Source: Flavobacteriales bacterium (GTDB lineage: Bacteria > Bacteroidota > Bacteroidia > Flavobacteriales > Flavobacteriaceae). Taken from it: a stretch of DNA of 14,255 nt. Shown one piece after another: positions 1 through 5,505 of the stretch. Made by a program: the position numbers and the translations under genes. The DNA lies in contig WGAP01000112.1 in assembly GCA_015494775.1 (NCBI GenBank), positions 1-14,255 of the forward strand, given 5' to 3'. Under the pieces are notes generated by a model. It saw nothing but the letters and a program-made list of their open reading frames with translations, was not told the origin of the DNA and ran no database searches. Position 1 is the first letter of the stretch. The number at the start of each line of letters is the position of its first letter.

Positions 1-271
1 GGAAACCTTCGGGGAAAACCATGATAACGATTAATTTGTTGTTTTTCAGTTCGACCAAGTAATAATTGTCCAATTCGGGGAATCCGGCCGTTTCCAAGGT
101 TTTTTTCAAATAATCCGTAGCCCGGTCAAACAGCGCCGTGCCTTCGGGATGAGAATTATACGAAGCCAGGGAAGTGCCCACGCCGGTTTTCCAAATATCC
201 ATGGCCAAAAGGGCAGCGCCCAATTCTTTCTTCAATTTTTCGATGGCTTGTTGTAATTTTTCCACATTCAT
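1..271 (-). CDS. Roadblock/LC7-like protein, 3' end outside window (partial)
   Basis: An open frame runs from an ATG at 271-269 to the left edge without a stop, giving the first 90 residues. It opens MNVEKLQQAIEKLKKELG, then AALLAMDIWKTGVGTSLASY (residues 19-38), a helix at about 46-61 and a strand pair at 70-85 (YYLVELKNNKLIVIMVF). Helix, strand with a glycine turn, long helix, then two strands is the Roadblock/LC7 order. It starts 12 bases after the stop of the upstream gene and is the fourth minus-strand gene in a row, so it is probably in the same operon. Roadblock proteins are small dimeric scaffolds, often regulators of Ras-like GTPases such as MglB with MglA. No enzymatic residues are expected. 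The fold is inferred from pattern only, and the missing C-terminus could carry another domain. Confidence 0.7.
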   Translation of the reverse strand, partial: MNVEKLQQAIEKLKKELGAALLAMDIWKTGVGTSLASYNSHPEGTALFDRATDYLKKTLETAGFPELDNYYLVELKNNKLIVIMVFPEGF

Positions 272-283
272 AGCTCAGGGGAT

Positions 284-712
284 TTAATCTTCTTTATTTT
301 CGAGATAATTCAACAAATCCGAAATTTTTGGACAAATGATATTGAGCATGGTACCCATATTAAGGTTTTCCTTGCCTAAAAACAATGCAAATCCGTAATG
401 TTCGGATAACAAAATGGTCAAATAATTATTGTTCAGGGAAAGGATAAGCCGTTCAAACGGAAAGAGTTCGCCGCCCACCGGGATTTCTTTGCCTTCGAGC
501 TTTTTGAAGCGCTTCAACATGGCGGATACGCTTTCGCCCAAATCTTTTTTGAGTTGGACATCGGAAAGATGCTCTTCGAGGATATGGAATTTGTTATCCA
601 CCAACACGCTTCCGTGATAATTAAAGCCCAAGGCGTCATTCAATTCCTTCAAGGTCATGTAATAACGCGTGCGTTGGCCCGGGGACAATTTACGTTTGGA
701 CAAACCGAACAT
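284..712 (-). CDS. Conserved hypothetical protein, possible diverged Roadblock/LC7 fold
   Basis: 142 residues with no family I recognise outright. A basic N-terminus (residues 1-20, many K/R) precedes GSVLVDNKFHIL (34-45), which reads as two strands around a turn. Next come an amphipathic helix (about 55-72), strands at 86-93 and 97-103 (YLTILLSE), a short strand FALFLG (108-113) and a C-terminal helix (118-137). This matches the roadblock helix-strand-strand-helix-strands-helix plan, and its operon neighbours on both sides include roadblock-type proteins. It starts 17 bases after the globin stop and ends 12 bases before the next start. An internal Met at residue 19 is an alternative start. 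No signal peptide, membrane segment or catalytic motif is visible. That it is a real gene is well supported by operon packing; the fold is inferred. Confidence 0.75.
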   Translation of the reverse strand: MFGLSKRKLSPGQRTRYYMTLKELNDALGFNYHGSVLVDNKFHILEEHLSDVQLKKDLGESVSAMLKRFKKLEGKEIPVGGELFPFERLILSLNNNYLTILLSEHYGFALFLGKENLNMGTMLNIICPKISDLLNYLENKED

Positions 713-729
713 CCGTGCTCGTCAAATTT

Positions 730-1323
730 TTAGGTTAATCGATATTTTTTGTTGGCTTCCAAGAGGTTATCCACTTCCACACGAACCAGATTGTCGAGCA
801 GATTCAGGTTGATTCCCGTGGTTTGACTGATGGCCACCAAGTAGAAATAATGATAGGATTCGGAAATTAACGAAAGCACAATGCCGGCCAGTTTGAGCCA
901 GGCGGTTTTCAGGGCGGCGGCTTCGTCGGAGGGCAAATCCTTGTAAGCTTCACCGATGACCAAATCCGAGATGCGGTGCATCATAATTATCATATAATCA
1001 TTGGTTACCTTACGTTTAATATGCAAGATGCCCACAAAGGTTTGCCAGGCCCAGTAATCCACGTCGAATTTTCCGCCAATGGTCTTGACCACCCATTCGG
1101 CCAGGGATTTTTCGCGTATGGGACGTTCGCCTTCGTGGAAAACCTTACGGGTGGCTTCGTTGGAAAAAAGCGTGTCGTAGAAATCCTTGACAATAATATC
1201 CGCCTTGGAAAGGAAAAAGTCCAAATGATCATTGAGCACCTTAATGTCGTTTTCTTTCAAACGCAGATTTTCCGGTATGTGAGCCAACAATTTCTCCGTC
1301 AATACCATGATATCAGTTTCCAT
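730..1323 (-). CDS. Stand-alone protoglobin-family heme protein (globin sensor domain)
   Basis: 197 residues matching the protoglobin/globin-coupled-sensor type. FYDTLFSNEATRKVF (48-62) is the B-C helix region, and EWVVKTIGGKFDVDYWAWQT (76-95) leads into FVGILHIKRKVTNDYMI (96-112), where H101 is the expected proximal (F8) heme ligand. This W...FD..Y......G..H pattern is typical of the family. No methyl-accepting, GGDEF, kinase or other output domain follows; the C-terminus ends in a helix rich in charged residues. Such domains bind O2, NO or CO through heme in the cytoplasm. The gene lies between a canonical roadblock gene (22-base gap) and a roadblock-like gene (17-base gap), so its partner is probably one of these small proteins. 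A start at Met6 is possible. The heme-domain call is fairly firm; the ligand and role are unknown. Confidence 0.85.
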   Translation of the reverse strand: METDIMVLTEKLLAHIPENLRLKENDIKVLNDHLDFFLSKADIIVKDFYDTLFSNEATRKVFHEGERPIREKSLAEWVVKTIGGKFDVDYWAWQTFVGILHIKRKVTNDYMIIMMHRISDLVIGEAYKDLPSDEAAALKTAWLKLAGIVLSLISESYHYFYLVAISQTTGINLNLLDNLVRVEVDNLLEANKKYRLT

Positions 1324-1345
1324 ACCTTACATTTTGTTTTTCCGG

Positions 1346-1696
1346 TTAAACAAAAACTTCATTAATACGTTTAATGGCGTCGTCCACATAGAGCAGAATC
1401 ATACCCAGTTTGGCGTTTTCGCCCGAAAGCAACATCAACACAAGGTTGTCGTTTACCCGTTTGATGGTAATGTATCCTTGGTCGGTTTCCACAATGATTT
1501 GTTTGGATTTGTCCCGGTTGAAGTTTTCCACAAACCGGTCGGTCATGGATTGCAGGGATGCCGTCAGGGCCGCGATACGGTTGTCGTCCGTGGTGTTGAT
1601 GGCGGCCAAAGGTAAACCGTCGGAATTGGCCAAGACCACCGCTTCCGAGTCGGTGTTCATCAGCAGTTCTTGCAGAATGGCATCTAGATTTTTCAT
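1346..1696 (-). CDS. Roadblock/LC7 domain protein
   Basis: 116 residues, a single Roadblock/LC7 domain over the full length. An N-terminal helix (MKNLDAILQELL) leads to EAVVLANSDGLPLAAI (18-33, two strands around a DG turn). A long helix follows (about 41-60), then KQIIVETDQGYITIKRVNDN (65-84), LVLMLLSG and a C-terminal helix. Family members are dimeric cytoplasmic scaffolds, commonly controlling small GTPases (MglB, CvnB). It is the first gene of a minus-strand cluster with the protoglobin and two further small proteins, and a -7-like element sits about 20 bases upstream. No GTPase partner is inside the window; one could lie beyond the left edge. The domain call is strong and the pathway is not known. 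Confidence 0.9.
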   Translation of the reverse strand: MKNLDAILQELLMNTDSEAVVLANSDGLPLAAINTTDDNRIAALTASLQSMTDRFVENFNRDKSKQIIVETDQGYITIKRVNDNLVLMLLSGENAKLGMILLYVDDAIKRINEVFV

Positions 1697-1716
1697 GGTA
1701 AATCGTTTTGGTTCGG

Positions 1717-1724
1717 TAAAGTTA
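1717..1724 (-). promoter_or_regulatory. Probable -7 element of the roadblock/globin operon
   Basis: The minus strand reads TAACTTTA, seven of eight positions of the Bacteroidota TAnnTTTG element, 20 bases before the roadblock start codon. The rest of the interval up to 1850 is AT-rich, with no clear TTG at -33. Confidence 0.45.
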
Positions 1725-1850
1725 CGAAAAAAAATTAATACCGCACGCTTTTTATAAAATATTTTGCGTTATTTTCAAATATTTTTGTTTGTCAATAGAA
1801 ATCAATAATACATATTGTTGAAATCGCAAAAAACAATTCAAAATTTTAAC

Positions 1851-1874
1851 AATCCTTATAATTGTTATAGGATT
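1851..1874 (-). terminator. Weak hairpin at the end of lpxH
   Basis: AATCCTTATA (1851-1860) pairs with TATAGGATT (1866-1874) with one bulged T and a 5-nt loop. It overlaps the lpxH stop codon and is followed in the direction of transcription by a T-rich but interrupted tract. The stem is AT-rich, so this is only a possible terminator. Confidence 0.3.
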
Positions 1875-2683
1875 TCCGAATAACCGGTTTGGAGTTTATG
1901 GGCAACCCCCGCTTCGGCAACTTGCATTTCCAAGTAGGAAAAATGTTCCAACCAGTCGCCGATATTCAGGTAAACGGCATGCTCATTCAACCGGTATTCC
2001 ACCACATGATGCCGGTGGCCGAATATGAAATAATCGAAATGTTCTTTTTCCAATATTTTCAAGGCGTATTGAATGAGAAACTCCTTTTCGGGGCCCTTGA
2101 AACGCGTGGTCATCTTGTTACCCGAGCGACGGCTCCAACGCGAGAAAAAGCCGGCCAAAGCAATGCCCCAATCGGGATGCAATTGGCGATAGAGCCATTG
2201 CGACAGGGGCGAACGGAAAATTTTTTTCAGGATTTTATATCCGCCGTCGCCCGGGCCCAGTCCGTCGCCATGTGCCACAAAAATCCGCTTGCCGGCCCAA
2301 TGAATTTCGGCGGTGTCGGGCACTATTTCCATCCCGATTTCCTTTTCAAAATAATCCTTCATCCACATATCGTGATTGCCGTAAAAATAAAAAATCCGCA
2401 CGCCGCGGTCGGCCATGCGGGCCAAGGTGCCCAGGGTGCGGGTGAAATTGCGCGGAACGCTTCGGCGCCAATCGAACCAAAAATCGAAAATGTCGCCCAC
2501 CAAAAACAATGCGCCGGCTTCGCCGGCAATATTTTCAAGCCAGTGCACAAAAATTTTTTCCCGCTCACGCGAAGTGTCTTCGTCGGGATAGCCCAAATGC
2601 ACATCCGAAGCGAAATAAATTTTACGGCCCGGGGGCAAGTCCAATTCAATCTTTCTCCTGGTCGTCGGCATACCATTCGGCAT
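1865..2683 (-). CDS. lpxH: UDP-2,3-diacylglucosamine diphosphatase (LpxH)
   Basis: 272-residue calcineurin-type metallophosphoesterase that hydrolyses UDP-2,3-diacylglucosamine to lipid X and UMP in lipid A synthesis, at the inner face of the cytoplasmic membrane. The metal-binding blocks appear in order: SDVHLG (D27, H29), GDIFDFWFDW (D64), YGNHDMW (N103, H104), AHGDGLGPGD (H138) and FGHRHH (221-226). The FDFWFDW and HGDGLGPGD spellings are the Bacteroidota form as I recall it. The start overlaps the end of queD by 38 bases; a second ATG at 2671, giving MPTTRRKIEL, is equally plausible and shortens the overlap to 26. It is the last gene of the dnaN block, probably translated by coupling. The distantly related LpxI and LpxG would not show these motifs. 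Confidence 0.88.
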   Translation of the reverse strand: MPNGMPTTRRKIELDLPPGRKIYFASDVHLGYPDEDTSREREKIFVHWLENIAGEAGALFLVGDIFDFWFDWRRSVPRNFTRTLGTLARMADRGVRIFYFYGNHDMWMKDYFEKEIGMEIVPDTAEIHWAGKRIFVAHGDGLGPGDGGYKILKKIFRSPLSQWLYRQLHPDWGIALAGFFSRWSRRSGNKMTTRFKGPEKEFLIQYALKILEKEHFDYFIFGHRHHVVEYRLNEHAVYLNIGDWLEHFSYLEMQVAEAGVAHKLQTGYSEIL

Positions 2684-3116
2684 AAGAAGTTCCCGTTTCG
2701 TAGAGCCGCAAGGAAAAAAGGCGCACGCCTTCGGGCAGATGCGGCAGGATGCGTGCCCGGATGTCGTGCAGCATCATTTCGCCCGTGGGTTGAAAGTCCG
2801 TCAGCAATATGCGGTGCCCTTCGGCGGCCAAACGTTCGCCCGTTTCGCGGTAAGCACCGTTTTTGTTGAGCAGCAGGGCATGGTCGTAAACGTCCACCAC
2901 GTGCTCCTTGACGATTTTTTTCAAATCGCCGAAATCGAGCACCATTCCGTATTTTACATGCTTGGGGTCGTCGATGGGATAGCCGATGACGGTTACTTCG
3001 AGCCGGTAGCTGTGGCCGTGCACATTGCGGCATTTTCCGTCGTAGCCCGCCAGGGCGTGTCCGGTTTCGAAATGAAAAATTTTGGTCAGCCGGATTTTAT
3101 TCCTTTTCATTGTCAT
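2646..3116 (-). CDS. queD: 6-carboxy-5,6,7,8-tetrahydropterin synthase (QueD/PTPS family)
   Basis: 156 residues of the 6-pyruvoyl-tetrahydropterin synthase fold, which converts dihydroneopterin triphosphate to 6-carboxytetrahydropterin on the way to preQ0 and queuosine. Zinc ligands are H20 (FHFETGH) and H33/H35 (NVHGHSY); the catalytic Cys is C29. DHALLLNK (78-85) supplies the catalytic Asp/His pair, and the pterin-anchoring Glu is E140 in LRLYETGTSYAEW. The length is in the usual range or slightly above. Starts at 3116 and 3110 (MKRNKI) are both possible, and both overlap the small ORF upstream. Genes for the rest of queuosine synthesis are not in the window, so a pterin role cannot be excluded, but the CxxxHGH spacing suits QueD. 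Confidence 0.85.
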   Translation of the reverse strand: MTMKRNKIRLTKIFHFETGHALAGYDGKCRNVHGHSYRLEVTVIGYPIDDPKHVKYGMVLDFGDLKKIVKEHVVDVYDHALLLNKNGAYRETGERLAAEGHRILLTDFQPTGEMMLHDIRARILPHLPEGVRLFSLRLYETGTSYAEWYADDQEKD

Positions 3117-3237
3117 CGGGGCCTTTGTATTTTTTCTGCAATATCACCAAAATCAGGATGGTGATGCCAAATCCCAAAATAACGGGTAGCAAAGCCGTAA
3201 ACCAGTAAGCCAACTTGTATGCCCAGTCGTGTTTCAT
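3097..3237 (-). CDS. Small single-pass membrane protein, 46 residues
   Basis: A 46-codon frame fills the gap between dnaN and queD exactly. It starts MKHDWAYKLAYWFTALLP, continues with a hydrophobic stretch (residues 13-33, FTALLPVILGFGITILILVIL) and ends in a charged tail (QKKYKGPDDNEKE). Its ATG shares a base with the dnaN stop (TGATG), and its last codons overlap the queD start. One transmembrane helix with a positively charged C-terminal flank suggests an inner-membrane protein; topology is not certain. I do not recognise a family. Its reality rests on the tight stop/start overlaps at both ends and the clear helix, since a random gap would rarely give both. Confidence 0.7.
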   Translation of the reverse strand: MKHDWAYKLAYWFTALLPVILGFGITILILVILQKKYKGPDDNEKE

Positions 3238-4355
3238 CAGCCGAGTGCTATGGGCATCAGGAGCATGAGGATTTCTTCCTCGTCACTCAACCCGTCCATG
3301 GGAGCGATAAGGGCCGCGCGTTTGGGCGACGAAAAGGTCATTTCCACTTCTTCGCTGTCGAGGGCGGCAAGCATTTCGGCCAGTGAGCGCCCGTTGAAAC
3401 CGATGGACAAATCTTCGCCTTGGTAGTTCACCGTGAGTTCTTCGTCGGCTTCGCTGGCCATTTCATCGTTGCGGGCCGTTACGGTAAGTGAGCCGCCGCG
3501 CAAAATCAATTGTACCAAATAGGTGGATTGATTGGCGTAGAACGAAACGCGCCGGATGGAAGCCAGCAGGGTTTCGCGGTTGGCAATAAGCGTAAAGGGA
3601 TTGTCGGTGGGAATCACCTTTTCGTATTCGGGATATTTGCTGTCGATCAAAGTGGTAAAGAGGCGGATGTTTTCAAAGCTGAATTCGGCGTTTTTGTCCG
3701 AAAAACGCATATCCACGTCGGCATCGCTTTTGACCAACAGGTTTTTGAGGATTTGCATGGGTTTTTTGGGCAGGATGTATTCCAAACTTTGTTCGCCGTC
3801 GGACTTGATGTTTTTGACGCTGAAACGAACCAATTTATGAGCATCGGTGGCCACCAGGTTCAAGCGTTCGGGTTTGAAGTGGAACAGGATGCCGTTCATG
3901 GCCACGCGCAATTCGTCGTTACCGGTGGCAAAAAGGGTTTTGTTGATGCCTTCGGCCAACAGCGAGCCGGTAATATGGCGTTCGAAATAGTCATCCACAG
4001 GAGCAGGCATGGGAAAATCCTTGCCGTCCAATATCGGGAGATTGTATTTGCCTTTTTCGGCCGTGATGCGCAATTGGTTGTTTTCGATGGTAAAAGTAAG
4101 GGGTTGTTCCGACAGGTTTTTGACGGTATTGACCAGTTTTTCGGCCGGAACGGCATATTCACCCGACCCTTGGGATTCGAGCGGCATTTGTGCAATTACC
4201 GTGGTGGCGCCGTCCGAACCCACGATTTCCAATTTGTCGGAATGGACTTGAAAAAGAAAATTATCCAGAATCGGATTGGTGTTTTTGCTGTTGATAACAG
4301 CATTGACCGCCAAAAGATTTTTGAGCAATTCCGATTGGGAAACAATGAAATTCAT
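3237..4355 (-). CDS. dnaN: DNA polymerase III beta subunit (sliding clamp)
   Basis: 372 residues from the start MNFIVSQSELL, the usual clamp length. The ring-shaped dimer tethers the replicative polymerase to DNA and recruits repair and lagging-strand proteins. The three repeated domains are visible: an N-terminal one with NAVINSKNTNPILDNFLF, a middle one with MNGILFHFKPERLNLVATDA, and a third ending in FSSPKRAALIAPMDG. An in-frame ATG 15 codons upstream (4400) is possible but lies upstream of the -7 element, so 4355 is preferred. It heads a minus-strand block with a small membrane protein, queD and lpxH. dnaA is not adjacent, so nothing here marks an origin. The call is secure. Confidence 0.95.
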   Translation of the reverse strand: MNFIVSQSELLKNLLAVNAVINSKNTNPILDNFLFQVHSDKLEIVGSDGATTVIAQMPLESQGSGEYAVPAEKLVNTVKNLSEQPLTFTIENNQLRITAEKGKYNLPILDGKDFPMPAPVDDYFERHITGSLLAEGINKTLFATGNDELRVAMNGILFHFKPERLNLVATDAHKLVRFSVKNIKSDGEQSLEYILPKKPMQILKNLLVKSDADVDMRFSDKNAEFSFENIRLFTTLIDSKYPEYEKVIPTDNPFTLIANRETLLASIRRVSFYANQSTYLVQLILRGGSLTVTARNDEMASEADEELTVNYQGEDLSIGFNGRSLAEMLAALDSEEVEMTFSSPKRAALIAPMDGLSDEEEILMLLMPIALG

Positions 4356-4375
4356 ATCCGAAAATTTTGGTTTAA

Positions 4376-4383
4376 CAAAGATA
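4376..4383 (-). promoter_or_regulatory. dnaN -7 promoter element
   Basis: The minus strand reads TATCTTTG, a full match to TAnnTTTG, 20 bases upstream of the dnaN ATG at 4355. Its position rules against the longer in-frame start at 4400. No TTG at the ideal -33 spacing is seen; one TTTG lies 14 bases upstream. Confidence 0.65.
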
Positions 4384-4442
4384 GGGATTTTTATTGACAA
4401 ACACGGGTTTTTCGCACATTAGCCGTCTCGGACGAAATTAGC

Positions 4443-4450
4443 TAAATTTG
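4443..4450 (+). promoter_or_regulatory. -7 promoter element of the epimerase-like gene
   Basis: TAAATTTG matches TAnnTTTG, 13 bases before the ATG at 4464. It is divergent from the dnaN promoter, with about 60 bases between the two -7 elements. Confidence 0.6.
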
Positions 4451-4463
4451 TAGGAAAACGCAG

Positions 4464-5384
4464 ATGATGAACTCCGTGGTGGTGATAACGGGCGGAACCG
4501 GCCTTATCGGTCGTGCGCTTACGGATTTATTGGTCGAGGCGAATTACCGCGTCCGGATTCTTACGCGTTTTCCCGAGCGGTATCGGGATGCCGGCGGGGT
4601 GGAATATTACGGCTGGGACTGGACACGCCGCCGTATCGACGAGCGGGTTTTCGACGGCGCCACCGCCTTGGTGCATTTGGCCGGTGCCAACATAGGCGCG
4701 CGGCGGTGGACCGAAGGTTACAAAGCACAAATCGCGGGCAGCCGGATACTTTCCCTGGCTTTTTTACGGGATTTTATGGAGCAAAACGGTGTTGCGGTCG
4801 GGCATTTTATCGGCGCTTCGGCTATTGGATATTACGGTTGTGTAACCGACGACCGTCCGCGCAGCGAAACCGATCCGCCGGGCACGGATTTTTTGGCGCG
4901 GCTTACGGTCCGTTGGGAGGAAACCTCGCAATCGATGCAAGGGGTGGCCCGGCGGGTGAGCATCCTGCGCACCGGCGTGGTTTTGGATGCCCGCCAAGGG
5001 GCTTTGCCGCGGATGATTCGTCCGCTACGGTGGGGATTGACTTCGCCGGTGGGCTCGGGTCGTCAATGGCTCGATTGGATTCATATTGCCGACATGGCGC
5101 GGATGTATTTCCATGTGTTGGAACAAGGTTTGACGGGCACCTTTAATGCGGTGGCGCCCCATCCGGTAACCTACCGCCTGTTTGTGCAAACGGCGGCCGG
5201 ACTTTTGCACCGGCCTTGCTGTCTGCCGCCGGTGCCGGGCGCGTTGTTGCGTTTGCTGACGGGCCCTTCGGCTTGTTTGGCCCTGGAAGGCGTGCCCGTC
5301 GAAAGCGCTAAAATACAATCCGAAGGTTTTAGTTTCCGATACCCGCAACTCGCGGATGCGCTAAGGGATTTATTGGGCGATTGA
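4464..5384 (+). CDS. TIGR01777-family NAD(P)-binding epimerase-like protein (YfcH/SULA type)
   Basis: 306 residues of the extended short-chain dehydrogenase fold. The nucleotide-binding loop GGTGLIG is at 10-16. Next come LVHLAGANIG (69-78), the family signature GASAIGYYG (117-125), ILRTGVVLD (167-175) and WLDWIHIADM (202-211). A C-terminal DUF1731-like region follows (about 250-305: LPPVPGALLRLL, ALEGVPVESAKI). These features define the TIGR01777/YfcH family. The substrate is unknown; relatives are annotated as sugar epimerases or cell-division inhibitor SulA homologues without good proof. A second ATG lies three bases in. It stands alone on the plus strand between a TAnnTTTG promoter and a hairpin terminator. 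Base composition resembles the neighbouring housekeeping genes. Confidence 0.85.
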   Translation: MMNSVVVITGGTGLIGRALTDLLVEANYRVRILTRFPERYRDAGGVEYYGWDWTRRRIDERVFDGATALVHLAGANIGARRWTEGYKAQIAGSRILSLAFLRDFMEQNGVAVGHFIGASAIGYYGCVTDDRPRSETDPPGTDFLARLTVRWEETSQSMQGVARRVSILRTGVVLDARQGALPRMIRPLRWGLTSPVGSGRQWLDWIHIADMARMYFHVLEQGLTGTFNAVAPHPVTYRLFVQTAAGLLHRPCCLPPVPGALLRLLTGPSACLALEGVPVESAKIQSEGFSFRYPQLADALRDLLGD

Positions 5385-5400
5385 GGTATTTTACCCAAGG

Positions 5401-5428
5401 ATTTTTTGCTTCGCAAAAAATAATTTTT
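5401..5428 (+). terminator. Hairpin and T-tract terminator after the epimerase-like gene
   Basis: ATTTTTTGC (5401-5409) pairs perfectly with GCAAAAAAT (5413-5421) around a TTC loop, followed by AATTTTT. It begins 16 bases after the stop. The same TTTTGC-TTC-GCAAAA core recurs inside the repeats at 6681 and 6794. Confidence 0.5.
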
Positions 5429-5482
5429 GGTCATTATAATGACTTTTGGTTATAACTTTTGGTCATTACGATGACTTTTCGT
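5425..5482 (+). repeat. Two direct copies of a 26-bp palindromic site (putative operator)
   Basis: TTTTGGTCATTA-NN-ATGACTTTT-N-GT occurs at 5425-5450 and 5457-5482, with three differences and a 32-bp period, about three helical turns. The core of the first copy, GTCATTATAATGAC (5430-5443), is a perfect palindrome. The second core (5462-5475) is near-perfect and lies in the promoter spacer of the ATPase gene. Confidence 0.65.
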
Positions 5483-5489
5483 ACTTTTG
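5459..5489 (+). promoter_or_regulatory. Promoter of the AAA/DUF4143 gene
   Basis: TTG (5459-5461) and TACTTTTG (5482-5489) are separated by 20 bases, close to the Bacteroidota -33/-7 spacing. The ATG follows 17 bases after the -7 element. The second palindrome occupies the spacer, a position suited to repression. Confidence 0.6.
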
Positions 5490-5505
5490 AACAAAATACA
5501 TTTCC

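Noticed and set aside
1889..2869. 326-codon plus-strand frame opposite lpxH and queD
   Set aside because: It is antisense to two genes with clear catalytic motifs; its length reflects codon bias of the real strand.
3237..4355. Chromosomal origin near dnaN
   Set aside because: No dnaA gene, no cluster of DnaA boxes and no AT-rich unwinding region was seen around it.
4356..4400. 15-residue N-terminal extension of dnaN
   Set aside because: Clamp proteins start at the MxF(I/V) strand; the extension covers the -7 element.
5425..5482. CRISPR-like or attachment-site reading of the tandem sites before the AAA gene
   Set aside because: Only two units with a 6-nt gap and internal palindromes; no integrase gene and no matching site at the other end of the gene.
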